A stretch of 64,000 nucleotides of DNA from an uncultured Desulfobacterium sp. (GTDB lineage Bacteria > Desulfobacterota > DSM-4660 > Desulfatiglandales > Desulfatiglandaceae). The stretch covers positions 2,148,975 through 2,212,974 of the forward strand of contig LT984854.1 in assembly GCA_900258555.1 (NCBI GenBank), given 5' to 3'. Of the stretch, positions 18,204 to 27,729 are shown piece by piece. Within the stretch, counting starts at the first letter, position 1; the number at the start of each line of letters is the position of its first letter. A program made the position numbers and the translations under genes. The notes beneath the pieces are model-generated. The model did not search any database. It was not told the origin of the DNA and worked only from the letters and a program-made list of their open reading frames with translations.

Positions 18204-18506
18204 CTAAAAAACCACATACCGGTCACATTCATCAATCAATTCTGCGTGCATCGCCTGCGTAGTAAAACCAGCCTGTCCGATACCAGGAACAGGAGGCCTT
18301 AGACCGTTACCCTCAAAGCCTACCTTGCAGACGGACATCTTTAGCCCTTCAAGCTCAACAAACCTGGGGTCCTGGGTGAGCAAAGTCCCGAGGTGGGTAA
18401 AAAAAAGTGTAACCTCTACACCTTTATTCCCCGCAGCCTTGCAAAGGCGGATGATCTTATCCAGGTGTTTGTCTGATGTAACGAATATGCCTAACGTCTT
18501 GCTCAT
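18204..18506 (-). CDS. DsrE-family sulfur relay protein
   Basis: 100 aa. DsrE fold: beta strand MSKTLGIFVTSDKHLDKII, helix, VEVTLFFTHLGTLL, and the KMSVCKVGF segment, whose Cys60 aligns with the catalytic cysteine region of DsrE/TusD. This would be the active subunit of the DsrE/F/H-like trio, carrying persulfide in the cytoplasm. It follows the beta-CASP nuclease gene by 5 nt. No dsrAB, dsrC or tusA gene is in the window. Confidence 0.75.
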   Translation of the reverse strand: MSKTLGIFVTSDKHLDKIIRLCKAAGNKGVEVTLFFTHLGTLLTQDPRFVELEGLKMSVCKVGFEGNGLRPPVPGIGQAGFTTQAMHAELIDECDRYVVF

Positions 18507-18511
18507 AAAAA

Positions 18512-20116
18512 TTATACCAATATCTCCCTAAGCTCCTCTTCGATGTACCTGAGCCTGTCCACATCATCTTCCCTGATATCCTTTTCCTGCTCTGTAGCCT
18601 TTATACGTTTTTTAAGCCTCTTGATCTCGTTTTCAAGGTCTATGATCTTGTTCAGGAAAGTGGTCTTTGCCTCAGGCAGCCCGGCTTCCGCCTCCGGCTC
18701 TTCATAGGCGGCCTCCCTGGGGCTTAGCACAATACGCTCCATCCACTTTGGGGCATGGACAATCAGGCCGAATCGTTTGCTGATCTCCAGGGCAAGGGTC
18801 TCACTCGCAGTTGTTTCACCGTGTACCACAAATACCCTTGGCCTGGACTCAAAATGGGATACCCATTCCAGGAGATCCTCTCTGTCGGCATGTGCGGAAA
18901 ATCCACCTATGGTGAATACCTTCGCCCTGACCGCAACATCCTCCCTGAATATCTTTACGCGCTTTGCCCCTTCAACGATTTTTCGTCCCGTGGTCCCTTC
19001 CGCCTGAAACCCCACAATGACGATACTGGCCCCTTCCCGCCAGAGGTTGTGTTTTAAGTGATGCTTTATGCGGCCGGCTGTACACATGCCGTTTGCAGCT
19101 ATTACAATCGCAGGGCCCTGCCTTTCATTAATAGCCATAGACTCCTTTGTGCTCGCTGTAAAGTGTAGATTCGGCATGTCAAACGGGTCATATCCCTCGT
19201 TAAGTAAGGCCTGGGCCTCTTCATCATAATATTTCTTATTCTTTTTAAAGATCTCCGTCGCCTTTATGGCCAGGGGACTGTCTATAAAAACCGGGATATC
19301 GGGCAGCAGTCCCTGCCTTTCAAAGCCTGCAAGGACGTAGAGGATCTCCTGTGTCCTTTCTACTGCAAAGGCAGGGATAATAACCTTTTCTCCGTGAGAT
19401 AAGCTGTAGTGGATGGCCTCCAGCAGTTCATGAGTGCTCTCTTCAAATGAACGATGCATCCGGTTGCCGTATGTAGACTCAATAAAAAGATAGTCCGCAT
19501 CAAAGATCTCTTGTGGGTCGCGGACAATCAACTGGTTTTTCTTGCCCAGATCACCTGAAAATACCGTCTTAATCGTCTCTCCCTTTTCCTCTATCCATAA
19601 TTCCAGGATGGATGAGCCCAGTATATGCCCTGCATTTCTCAGCCGCGCCCTGATGCCGGGGGCCACCTCGATAATCTTGTCTCTTTCCACGGGGGACAAC
19701 AGTCTGATGGATCTTTCCGCGTCAGGTACGGTATATAAAGGAATGACTTCACCCTTTATCTGCCTCCTGTTTTTTCTGGTCTGCCATTCAGCGTCCATCT
19801 CCTGTATAAAGGCGGAATCAAGGAGCATGATCTCACAGAGTTCAGCAGTCGGAGGCGAGGTAAAGATCTTTCCGCGGAAGCCGTCTTTAACAAGTTTGGG
19901 AATCCTTCCGCTGTGATCAATGTGAGCGTGTGTTAGAAAAAGGACCTCAATACTTGCAGGATCAAAGCCCCAGTCTTCCCAGTTTCGGGTTTCGATCTGT
20001 TTTCCTCCCTGGAAAAGCCCGCAGTCCACGAGCACCCTTTTTCCCTGAGGGCTCTCCACCAGGTAGCATGAACCTGTAACCGTACCAACCCCACCCAGGC
20101 ATGTGACTCTTACCAT
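18512..20116 (-). CDS. MBL-fold beta-CASP RNA-metabolizing exo/endonuclease
   Basis: 534 aa. Metallo-beta-lactamase nuclease with HAHIDHSGRIP (HxHxDH metal motif), a beta-CASP insert, FIESTYGNRMH, ANGMCTAGRIKHHLKHNL and VHGETTASETLALEI, the CPSF73/YSH1-like arrangement. An extra coiled-coil tail follows the nuclease domain (NKIIDLENEIKRLKKRIKAT and on to the end), which could mediate oligomerisation. Its ATG follows the kamA stop codon with no gap. The likely role is RNA processing or decay. Confidence 0.9.
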   Translation of the reverse strand: MVRVTCLGGVGTVTGSCYLVESPQGKRVLVDCGLFQGGKQIETRNWEDWGFDPASIEVLFLTHAHIDHSGRIPKLVKDGFRGKIFTSPPTAELCEIMLLDSAFIQEMDAEWQTRKNRRQIKGEVIPLYTVPDAERSIRLLSPVERDKIIEVAPGIRARLRNAGHILGSSILELWIEEKGETIKTVFSGDLGKKNQLIVRDPQEIFDADYLFIESTYGNRMHRSFEESTHELLEAIHYSLSHGEKVIIPAFAVERTQEILYVLAGFERQGLLPDIPVFIDSPLAIKATEIFKKNKKYYDEEAQALLNEGYDPFDMPNLHFTASTKESMAINERQGPAIVIAANGMCTAGRIKHHLKHNLWREGASIVIVGFQAEGTTGRKIVEGAKRVKIFREDVAVRAKVFTIGGFSAHADREDLLEWVSHFESRPRVFVVHGETTASETLALEISKRFGLIVHAPKWMERIVLSPREAAYEEPEAEAGLPEAKTTFLNKIIDLENEIKRLKKRIKATEQEKDIREDDVDRLRYIEEELREILV

Positions 20117-21217
20117 TTATTTTCTCCTCATCAATGGATACCTGTGCACCTGCCCCTGATAATCCCTTATCAGCAGGTGCGCATCGTCTTTTCCCACAAT
20201 ATGTTCCGGTATGATAGGGACCTTGCCCGCCCCGCCCGGCAGATCAATGGCGAAGTGCGGCGCACACAGGCCTGAGGTATGGCCGTAAAGGCCGGCCATG
20301 ATCTCAAGGCCCTTATCAAGCGGAGTCCAGAAATGTGATGTCCCCTTTGCCAGATCCGCCTGAAACAGATAATACGGACGAACCCTGATAGTCAACAATT
20401 TCTGCATCAGTGTCTTGATAATAACCGGATCATCGTTTACCCCCTTAAGAAGCACTGTCTGACAGCCAAGGGGTATACCGTAATCTGCCAGTGTCCTGCA
20501 CGCAAGCGAGGACTCAGGCGTAATTTCATCAGGGTGATTGAAATGGGTATTGATATACAGCGGATGGAAATTACTGAGCATCGCCGCCAGCTCAGATGTC
20601 ACCCGCTGGGGCAGGGTGCATGGCGCCCTTGTCCCGATACGGATGATCTCCACATGGCCCATTGATCGCAGTTCATTTAGTATATCATAAAGGTCTTTGT
20701 TATCGAGCATCAGCGGGTCACCGCCTGAGAGCAGGACATCCCTGATCTCAGAATGATTCCTGATATATTCAAGGCCGTCTTTGATCGTCTGTGGTGTTAC
20801 CATGGATCGCCTGCCCACCTTTCTTTTTCTATTACAGAACCTGCAATAGACCGCGCAATAAGACGAAACCAAAAACAGCACACGATCAGGATAGCGGTGC
20901 GTAAGCCCCGGCACCGGCGACATGGCCTCTTCGTTTAATGGATCGTCAAGCCCCTCTTCTGAGATAACTTCCTCTAAGCTTGGGATACACTGGCGGTAGA
21001 TGGCATCATTCTTTTGTCTGATAAGCCCCAGGTAATAGGAATTGACCCTCATAGGATATCGTTCGATAACTCTTTGAATCTCCGCACGTTTAACCTCAAA
21101 AGTCGCCGAGATATCATCAACTCTTGTGGCGCTTGCTGAAAGCAGTTGTTTCCATAACGGCCTGCGGTCTGAATGTCTAATAAAATCAGTCAATTTATGT
21201 TCGCTACTTTGCGCCAT
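20117..21217 (-). CDS. KamA-family radical SAM aminomutase
   Basis: 366 aa. Radical-SAM cluster motif CAVYCRFC (Cys121, Cys125, Cys128) followed by NRKRKVG, then DVLLSGGDPLMLDNK, IRIGTRAPCTLPQRV and YINTHFNHPDEI, all typical of lysine 2,3-aminomutase. Family options are lysine 2,3-aminomutase, glutamate 2,3-aminomutase, or the EpmB enzyme that makes beta-lysine for EF-P. No efp or epmA is nearby, and the C-terminus is shorter than in clostridial KamA, so the substrate stays open. First gene of a five-gene minus-strand unit. Confidence 0.85.
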   Translation of the reverse strand: MAQSSEHKLTDFIRHSDRRPLWKQLLSASATRVDDISATFEVKRAEIQRVIERYPMRVNSYYLGLIRQKNDAIYRQCIPSLEEVISEEGLDDPLNEEAMSPVPGLTHRYPDRVLFLVSSYCAVYCRFCNRKRKVGRRSMVTPQTIKDGLEYIRNHSEIRDVLLSGGDPLMLDNKDLYDILNELRSMGHVEIIRIGTRAPCTLPQRVTSELAAMLSNFHPLYINTHFNHPDEITPESSLACRTLADYGIPLGCQTVLLKGVNDDPVIIKTLMQKLLTIRVRPYYLFQADLAKGTSHFWTPLDKGLEIMAGLYGHTSGLCAPHFAIDLPGGAGKVPIIPEHIVGKDDAHLLIRDYQGQVHRYPLMRRK

Positions 21218-21400
21218 CTTTCTTTTTCAATTGCTGCGAGCTGATTGCCAACAGCCGATAGCTTATCTTAAATTAACCCATTCCTGCCACCCAATGCAAA
21301 TGTGAAATGAAAGGCAGTCAGGAATAAGGCACATAAGCATATTGACAAATTCAGGCGATGGATTTAGGGGAACAGGGTCATAATATTTCAATATGATCCA

Positions 21401-21442
21401 TCAACCTTGAACCTTGAACTGTGAACTCTGAACCTTTAAACG
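21401..21442. repeat. Heptamer repeat array (TGAACCT type)
   Basis: Six uninterrupted 7-mers: TCAACCT, TGAACCT, TGAACTG, TGAACTC, TGAACCT, TTAAACG. It lies 14 nt before the M24 peptidase start, in the gap between the divergent kamA and peptidase genes. The same unit recurs near 22.7 and 32.3 kb. Confidence 0.8.
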
Positions 21443-21455
21443 AATTGGAAGTAAT

Positions 21456-22646
21456 ATGGACATTGACACGCAATACACCCCTCAGAGCGAGCTTTCAGAC
21501 AGGATAACAAGATTCCAGAAAAGGCTTAAATCATCCGCCATTGACGGAGCGCTGATCATTCAAAAGGCTGATCTTTATTATTTCAGCGGCACTGCCCAAA
21601 ACGCGCACCTTTATATTCCCGCGGAGGGAGAGCCATTGCTGATGGTCAAAAAGAGCCTCAGGCGGGCCTTGACAGAAAGCGCCCTTAAAAACATTGTACC
21701 ATTACACAGTCTTAAGGACCTGCGCGAACGTATCTTTTCCATAAACAAGCCGGAAAAGATCGGTCTTGAGATGGATGTTATCCCGGCCAGGATGTTTTTG
21801 AATTATCAAAAAATGCTCGTTCCCTCTCAAATGAAGGATATATCCGATGCGGTAAGGCAGGTCAGGATGATTAAATCTCCTTATGAAATAGGGCTTATTC
21901 GAAAATCGGCAGATCTTAATTTCACCATGTTCTCAGAGGCCCCCAACATCATCAGGGAAGGCATGACCGAGGTGGAAATTGCCGGTCTGCTTGAGGCGAT
22001 TTATCGCAGAAACGGGCACCAGGGCGCCTGCCGGGTCAGGGGCTTTAACTCTGAGCTATATTACGGTCATCTCGCATCAGGATGGAATCTCTCCTACCCC
22101 AGCTTCTTTGACGGCCCCATAGGAGGCACCGGTGCAAACCCCTCTTATCCGCAAGGGGCAGGCCCAAAAAAGATCGGGCGGAATGAACCCATAATGCTGG
22201 ATTATGCCGGGATCTTAAACGGCTACATCGTAGACCAGGCAAGGATGTTTTCCATTGGCCCCCTGTCAGACAAATTTGTGGCCGCCTATGAGGTCGCCCT
22301 GAAGATAAAGACGCAGATTGCCAGGCAGGCAATACCAGGCGCAAACGGAAAAGACCTCTATGAAACAGCCCATGAGATTGCGGCAGAATCCGGGCTGGCA
22401 GAATACCTTATGGGCTATGAGGAAAGGGTGAGTTTCATTGCCCATGGAGTAGGAATTGAGCTGGATGAACTTCCAGTTGTCGCCAAAGATCTGGATATGA
22501 CACTAGAGGCCGGGATGGTCTTTGCGCTTGAGCCCAAGTTTATATTCCCTGAAGAAGGCGCAATAGGAATAGAGGACACGTTCGTGGTCACAGAAAAGGG
22601 CCTTGAGCAGTTAACATATTTTGATGAGGCCCTTCATGTCCTGTAA
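21456..22646 (+). CDS. M24 family (Xaa-Pro type) metallopeptidase
   Basis: 396 aa. Creatinase-like N-terminal domain (ALIIQKADLYYFSGTAQNAH), then the pita-bread M24 domain. Metal ligands are visible: the Asp pair in MLDYAGILNGYIVDQARMF, His in IAHGVGIELDE, and Glu in FALEPKF and GAIGIEDTF. This is the Xaa-Pro dipeptidase/aminopeptidase group, acting on proline-containing peptides in the cytoplasm. It is one of two M24 enzymes in the window; the other (42.6 kb) is longer and closer to aminopeptidase P. Confidence 0.9.
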   Translation: MDIDTQYTPQSELSDRITRFQKRLKSSAIDGALIIQKADLYYFSGTAQNAHLYIPAEGEPLLMVKKSLRRALTESALKNIVPLHSLKDLRERIFSINKPEKIGLEMDVIPARMFLNYQKMLVPSQMKDISDAVRQVRMIKSPYEIGLIRKSADLNFTMFSEAPNIIREGMTEVEIAGLLEAIYRRNGHQGACRVRGFNSELYYGHLASGWNLSYPSFFDGPIGGTGANPSYPQGAGPKKIGRNEPIMLDYAGILNGYIVDQARMFSIGPLSDKFVAAYEVALKIKTQIARQAIPGANGKDLYETAHEIAAESGLAEYLMGYEERVSFIAHGVGIELDELPVVAKDLDMTLEAGMVFALEPKFIFPEEGAIGIEDTFVVTEKGLEQLTYFDEALHVL

Positions 22647-22707
22647 AAATTAAAAAATGGTCCATGGTTCAGGATGGATATTTTAAATAATGTTGCTTCA
22701 CAGACAC

Positions 22708-22749
22708 TAACCCGTAAACCGTGCATTGCCGACCTTGAACCCCGAACCC
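22708..22749. repeat. Heptamer repeat array, degenerate
   Basis: Six 7-mers (TAACCCG, TAAACCG, TGCATTG, CCGACCT, TGAACCC, CGAACCC) in the 200-nt gap before the transketolase gene. Related to the array at 21401 but more diverged. Confidence 0.6.
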
Positions 22750-22849
22750 TTCCCCCATTGATTGATTGAGAAAAACCTGTTAAAAGGGGGCCACAATTTA
22801 AGGTATGTCTTTCAATATCAATTAAAAACCTAAAGGAGCATAAAGTAAA

Positions 22850-24847
22850 ATGACTTCAAAAATTGATGAGTTATGCATAAATACCATCAGGATGCTCTCT
22901 GTGGATGCAGTTGAAAAGGCCAATTCCGGTCACCCCGGTATGCCCATGGGAGCGGCCTCAATGGCCTATGTTTTATGGACTCGTTTCTTACATCATAACC
23001 CATCAAACCCCCAATGGCCTGACAGGGACAGGTTTGTCCTTTCCGCAGGCCACGGCTCCATGCTCCTCTACAGTCTCCTGCACCTGACAGGCTATGACGT
23101 GACACTTGAAGACATAAAAGACTTCAGACAGTGGGAGAGCAAGACCCCCGGACACCCTGAATATCGCCAGGCCCCTGGGATAGAGATAACCACAGGCCCT
23201 CTGGGCCAGGGACTTGCAAGCAGTGTGGGCATGGCGATCACCGAGAGATTTCTTGCCGCAAAATTCAACAGGCCGGGCCATGAGATCGTTGACCATTATA
23301 CATACGGCATTGCAGGCGACGGCGACCTGATGGAAGGTGTCTCCCATGAGGCGGCCTCCCTTGCAGGACACCTGAAGCTGGGAAAACTTATCTTTTTTTA
23401 TGACGACAACCATATATCAATTGAGGGAAGTACAGACATCGCCTTTACCGAGAACAGGGCGGCCCGTTTTGAGGCCTATGGCTGGCATGTCCAGAAGGTA
23501 GACGATGGAAATGACCTTGCGGCCATTGAAAAGGCCATTGTTGCGGCGCAGAAAGAGTCCGGCAGACCATCCTTGATTGCAGTGCGAACCCATATCGGCT
23601 ATGGGAGCCCAAACAAACACGATGTCGCATCTGTCCACGGCGAGCCCCTGGGCCCTGATGAGACAAGGCTTACAAAGGAAAACCTGGGCTGGCCTTTGGA
23701 CCCAGCCTTTTTTGTCCCTGATGAGGCGCTCAGTAATTTTCGCAAGGCGGTCGAAAAAGGAAAGGGTCTTGAGGAGGAATGGCAAAAAAAGCTTAATGCT
23801 TATGAGGCAGCCCACCCGGAACTGGCTGCGGAATTCAAAAGATGGATAAGCGGCAAACTGCCTCAGGATTGGGCAGGCAAAATCCCCACTTTTCCGGCAG
23901 ACCCAAAGGGCAAGGCCACAAGGGTGATATCCGGCACAGTGCTAAACGCCATTGCAAAAAAGGTCCCGAACCTGTTGGGCGGTTCAGCGGACCTGGCCCC
24001 TTCCAACAAGACACTGATTAACGGCGAGGGAGATTTTCAGGCTGATAATTACGCTGGAAGAAACCTGCGTTTTGGCGTGCGTGAGCACGCAATGGGCTCG
24101 ATCCTGAATGGGATGGCCCTGCACGGTGGTGTTATACCTTACGGAGGGACATTCCTGGTGTTTTCCGATTATATGAGGCCGGCGATCAGGCTTGCGGCCC
24201 TTATGGGGCTTAATGTTATATATATCTTTACCCATGACAGCATAGGTCTTGGCGAAGACGGCCCGACCCATCAGCCTGTAGAGCAACTGGCTGCTTTAAG
24301 GGCAATCCCGAATCTAACGGTCCTAAGGCCATGCGACGCCAATGAGACGGCATGTGCTTGGAAGATCGCCATGGAGTCTAATAGCGGACCGGTCGCACTG
24401 GCGCTGACAAGACAAGGGATACCAGTGCTCGACCGCTCTCAATACGCCCCTGCATCAGAACTCAGCCGAGGCGCATATATACTGAAAGAAGCAAAAGACA
24501 ACGCCCCGGATATCATTCTTATTGCATCTGGCTCTGAGGTCAATCTTGCGCTGGAGGCTGCCAGGCAGCTTGAAGGCGCAGGCAAAAAGGTGCGCGTTGT
24601 CAGCATGCCATCGTGGGAACTGTTTGAGGCCCAAACCGAGGTATATCAACGTAAGGTGCTGCCCCCATCTGTGAAGGCGCGTGTAGCAATTGAGGCGGGT
24701 GCATCCCAGGGCTGGCACCGATACGTTGGGACCGAGGGCCGTGTAATTGGGATTGAACGCTTTGGGGCCTCCGCGCCATCCAAGGTCCTTTTTGAGAAAT
24801 ACGGTATTACTGCAGAAAAAGTTGTTGAAGCCGCCATGGCACTTTAA
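22850..24847 (+). CDS. tkt: Transketolase
   Basis: 665 aa, full length. Thiamine diphosphate enzyme of the non-oxidative pentose phosphate pathway. Motifs: [19 protein letters not shown], the ThDP/Mg site [38 protein letters not shown] and [20 protein letters not shown] ribosome-binding site (AAAGGAG) precedes the ATG. Downstream, a SidJ-like gene starts 5 nt after the stop, so it may be co-transcribed with tkt. Confidence 0.97.
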   Translation: MTSKIDELCINTIRMLSVDAVEKANSGHPGMPMGAASMAYVLWTRFLHHNPSNPQWPDRDRFVLSAGHGSMLLYSLLHLTGYDVTLEDIKDFRQWESKTPGHPEYRQAPGIEITTGPLGQGLASSVGMAITERFLAAKFNRPGHEIVDHYTYGIAGDGDLMEGVSHEAASLAGHLKLGKLIFFYDDNHISIEGSTDIAFTENRAARFEAYGWHVQKVDDGNDLAAIEKAIVAAQKESGRPSLIAVRTHIGYGSPNKHDVASVHGEPLGPDETRLTKENLGWPLDPAFFVPDEALSNFRKAVEKGKGLEEEWQKKLNAYEAAHPELAAEFKRWISGKLPQDWAGKIPTFPADPKGKATRVISGTVLNAIAKKVPNLLGGSADLAPSNKTLINGEGDFQADNYAGRNLRFGVREHAMGSILNGMALHGGVIPYGGTFLVFSDYMRPAIRLAALMGLNVIYIFTHDSIGLGEDGPTHQPVEQLAALRAIPNLTVLRPCDANETACAWKIAMESNSGPVALALTRQGIPVLDRSQYAPASELSRGAYILKEAKDNAPDIILIASGSEVNLALEAARQLEGAGKKVRVVSMPSWELFEAQTEVYQRKVLPPSVKARVAIEAGASQGWHRYVGTEGRVIGIERFGASAPSKVLFEKYGITAEKVVEAAMAL

Positions 24848-24852
24848 GGGCG

Positions 24853-26457
24853 ATGAAGTTGTCAACAAACAATTTAGAGCAGGAGCGCATTCTTACAGAG
24901 AAGACCCTTACGGACAAGACCTTTGATTTTACCGCAAAGTTTCTGGCGGTTAATTATCTACAGACCCTCACGGAATCGCACCCGGATATTATCAACACCG
25001 ATACAATAACAGTATTAGAAAAACTCCTTGTAGATTATGAATTCCGTCACCAGACACAGGCTTACTTCATGTACAAGGAAGTGGCCAACACCCTGTGCTC
25101 GATTATTGTCCATTCAGACGCCCTGGCCGGGCATGCATTCAATTGCCTCAAAAACCTGCTGGGCCTGACCAACGGACACCCCCACAGGGCCACTGCTGAG
25201 GCCCTGGGCTCGCTTCCTTTTTCAATTGAAGGGCCTGAAATCGGCAAACCGGCAAGAGAAGACATTCCCAGTCTAACGTGGCGGGAACTGATTAAAGAAA
25301 CAGGGCTTTCCCTAACCTCCTCCCCCGAGTTCACCGGCAGGAGCCTGGTTGCAGGGGTTAAACCCGAGGGGAAATTGATTGTGGTAAAGCTGCTGCGATC
25401 CGGCGAAATGCTTGATTCACTCATGCGCGAGGCTGCCTGGATGAATTATTTATCGGATAAAACCCATTTTTTTCCGGTAAGATTCAATATACCCAAGGCC
25501 GTATGTGTAAGAGACAGCTACGCATTCAGGCTCAGTACCATACCTGCTACACAGCCAGAAGACCTTGGTCTAAATAAGGAAAATTACGCAATATGCTTTG
25601 TCGCGGATAATGATTATTTTTCCTATCCAAACGACGACAGAGAGGAAAAACGCCTCAGCGATGATGAATTCAGCGAGGTTATCCTTAGAAATGCATGGCT
25701 TCTGGGAAAGCTTACCTCCCTTGGGATAGTTCATTCAGCGCCCATCCCGCTTTTCCATAACCGGGTTCAAAGACAAAGGAGGAGGGACGGCGGGATGTAT
25801 GAATGGCCGCGCGCGGGCAGGCTTGACAGGTGGCTTGAAAGCTGCCTCTATCCTAACCTTGGCATTACCGGCGTGAGGGACTTTGAACACCTTGAGAGTT
25901 TTACCGGCAAGAGCAGGATACTTTATCGTCATATCGGGAGCCATATGTTGAGCCTGCTACTGATAGCAGGGAGCTACTTTCGTTACAAGGATAGGACCAG
26001 GGTGGGCCTTGATGAGGAAGGCAGACCTGTGGACGCCCGGGATTTATTTGACAAAGAATTTCTCAAGACTCTCATATTTGATACTTTTCTTAACTACTAC
26101 AGCGGCTTTACCGGTGACCATTTTGAAGGCGCTTTCCCCACTGATCTTGAAGCGTTTTCCTCAAGAATGATAGATGAGATGGGTGTTGACAACCACATGG
26201 AAGAGATACTCCGTGTGGCAGACCAAAATGAGATGTCAGAAGATGAATTTGAAGTATTTCTTGAAAGGAGGGGGTTTTCCCTGGAGAAAATCGCCTCTTT
26301 GCAAAAAGGGGAGCAGGATATCATCATTTACAGCGGTCCCCATCTCGGCGCATTCAATAACCGCATATCTCTCCCCGAGATGATTGAGCTGGTGGGAACC
26401 ATGTCGTCCCTGTGTATTGCCGGAAGGTATTGTACAAAGGTGCCCGGGCTGCAGTAA
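24853..26457 (+). CDS. SidJ-related kinase-fold protein (pseudokinase-like)
   Basis: 534 aa. The first 150 residues look helical. From about residue 155 a kinase-like fold can be traced: LIVVKLLRSGE with a beta-3 lysine candidate (Lys179), a helix-C candidate MREAAWMNYL (Glu193), and a catalytic-loop-like LGIVHSAPIPLFHNRV (His294 to Asn303) where HRD-x-K-x-x-N would stand. The Asp is replaced and no DFG is seen. This pattern matches proteins I recall as SidJ-related pseudokinases in Desulfobacterota. Legionella SidJ uses such a fold for protein polyglutamylation when bound to calmodulin. The family assignment is from memory and the activity here is unknown. It is followed at 10 nt by the queuosine-salvage gene. 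Confidence 0.55.
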   Translation: MKLSTNNLEQERILTEKTLTDKTFDFTAKFLAVNYLQTLTESHPDIINTDTITVLEKLLVDYEFRHQTQAYFMYKEVANTLCSIIVHSDALAGHAFNCLKNLLGLTNGHPHRATAEALGSLPFSIEGPEIGKPAREDIPSLTWRELIKETGLSLTSSPEFTGRSLVAGVKPEGKLIVVKLLRSGEMLDSLMREAAWMNYLSDKTHFFPVRFNIPKAVCVRDSYAFRLSTIPATQPEDLGLNKENYAICFVADNDYFSYPNDDREEKRLSDDEFSEVILRNAWLLGKLTSLGIVHSAPIPLFHNRVQRQRRRDGGMYEWPRAGRLDRWLESCLYPNLGITGVRDFEHLESFTGKSRILYRHIGSHMLSLLLIAGSYFRYKDRTRVGLDEEGRPVDARDLFDKEFLKTLIFDTFLNYYSGFTGDHFEGAFPTDLEAFSSRMIDEMGVDNHMEEILRVADQNEMSEDEFEVFLERRGFSLEKIASLQKGEQDIIIYSGPHLGAFNNRISLPEMIELVGTMSSLCIAGRYCTKVPGLQ

Positions 26458-26467
26458 TAGGCTCAAT

Positions 26468-27430
26468 ATGTGGGAAGCACTTGAGACTACAAAATGTGCA
26501 GCCAAAGAGAGCCTGCTGGTTCAGATTGACCAGGCGGCTTTGTGCCGTTTTGTAGATCAACTGCTTATCGAAGACATCTCCCCTCCCCCTTGGGATCACC
26601 GCTACCATTTCCACGATAACGGCGTTGAGACTGTCGCATATCTTCTGGTCCTGGATACCATAAACTTCTGCTTTTGGCCCATGCCCGGGGAGCCGAGATG
26701 GGAGATCGAATCAGAAGGTCAATGGCTTTCCGGCTATTATGCCCTGGCCGCCTGTCTTAAAAAGGCTGTGGAAGCCGGAATCCCCATTACAGAGGCACGA
26801 TACCTATCCCGACTCTCCCTGAATGACTTAAATCAACTTCTCGGGGGAAGGGGTAGGCTTCAACTAATGGAAGAACGCCTTAAGAATCTGAATGAATTGG
26901 GCCGTATATTATTGTCCCATTATGACGGAAAGGCTCACAAACTGGTGCAGGCTGCACACAATTCGGCAGTGGCCCTTGCGAGGCTTTTATCTGAAAAACT
27001 GTCCTCATTCAAGGATATCTCAAAATACAAGGGCCGCGAAGTATTGTTCCTCAAACGAGCGCAACTGTTCGCGGCAGACCTTTACGGGGCATTTGAAGGC
27101 GATAAATGGGGCGGGTTTACGGACATGAATGAGCTGACCGCTTTTGCCGACTACAAGCTCCCGCAGGTCTTAAGGAAGCTTGGGATATTGAAATATACAC
27201 AACAACTGAAGCAAAAGGTGGATCATGAGATTCTTCTTGAGCCAGGGGGCATGGAAGAGATAGAGATAAGGGCAAACACAGTGTGGGCGGTTGAATTGAT
27301 ATGCCGGGAGTTGAAACGTGCTGGAAAGAATATGAACGCCTTTCAAATAGATAATATTCTGTGGAATCTGGGGCAAAAGGACGAGTCTCGGACAAAACCT
27401 TACCACAAGGTGGTCACCATTTTCTATTGA
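26468..27430 (+). CDS. Queuosine 5'-phosphate N-glycosylase/hydrolase (QNG1, DUF2419)
   Basis: 320 aa. Matches the QNG1/DUF2419 family, which releases queuine from queuosine 5'-phosphate for salvage into tRNA anticodons. Visible signatures: DHRYHFHDNGVETVAYLLVL, INFCFWPMPG, ALAACLKKAVEAGIPITEA, FLKRAQLFAADLYGAF, the FTDMNELTAFADYKLPQVL block, and the C-terminal PYHKVVTIFY (eukaryotic members end in a similar PYHRTRTxxY). The start is set at the ATG at 26468, just after the upstream stop codon; an earlier in-frame start would overlap the neighbour by 74 nt. No tgt or queuine transporter is in the window. Confidence 0.85.
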   Translation: MWEALETTKCAAKESLLVQIDQAALCRFVDQLLIEDISPPPWDHRYHFHDNGVETVAYLLVLDTINFCFWPMPGEPRWEIESEGQWLSGYYALAACLKKAVEAGIPITEARYLSRLSLNDLNQLLGGRGRLQLMEERLKNLNELGRILLSHYDGKAHKLVQAAHNSAVALARLLSEKLSSFKDISKYKGREVLFLKRAQLFAADLYGAFEGDKWGGFTDMNELTAFADYKLPQVLRKLGILKYTQQLKQKVDHEILLEPGGMEEIEIRANTVWAVELICRELKRAGKNMNAFQIDNILWNLGQKDESRTKPYHKVVTIFY

Positions 27431-27435
27431 AAAGT

Positions 27436-27464
27436 TTGACAGATCTTAGGTTTCGTTCTACAAA
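27436..27464 (+). promoter_or_regulatory. Sigma-70-type promoter of vapBC
   Basis: TTGACA (27436-27441), a 17-nt spacer and TACAAA (27459-27464), 35 nt before the antitoxin start codon. The leader includes a GAGGTG ribosome-binding site. Confidence 0.6.
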
Positions 27465-27498
27465 TAGCAAAATGGTTAAACAATCATGAGGTGTCTTC

Positions 27499-27729
27499 AT
27501 GGAAACAGTAAAGGTACTTGGCAAAGGCCAAATCGTCATCCCTGCTGAAATAAGAAAAAAATATAAAATTCAATCCGGCAGCCATATACGAATTTTTGAG
27601 TATGGAGACTTGATTTATCTTGTCCCACCCAGTGAAGACCCGGTGAATGAGGCGATGGGATTACTGCCGGCAAAGCCATCCTTAGCCCGTGAACTGCTTG
27701 AAGAACGCCGTAAGGATTTTTCGTCATGA
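27499..27729 (+). CDS. vapB: AbrB/MazE-type antitoxin (VapB-like)
   Basis: 76 aa. Swapped-hairpin AbrB DNA-binding domain: VKVLGKGQIVIPAEIRKKYK followed by GSHIRIFEYGDLIYLVPP. The C-terminal tail (PAKPSLARELLEERRKDF) would wrap the toxin. It overlaps the PIN gene by 4 nt (ATGA), the usual antitoxin-first arrangement. The N-terminal domain normally represses its own promoter. GAGGTG lies just before the ATG. Confidence 0.85.
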   Translation: METVKVLGKGQIVIPAEIRKKYKIQSGSHIRIFEYGDLIYLVPPSEDPVNEAMGLLPAKPSLARELLEERRKDFSS

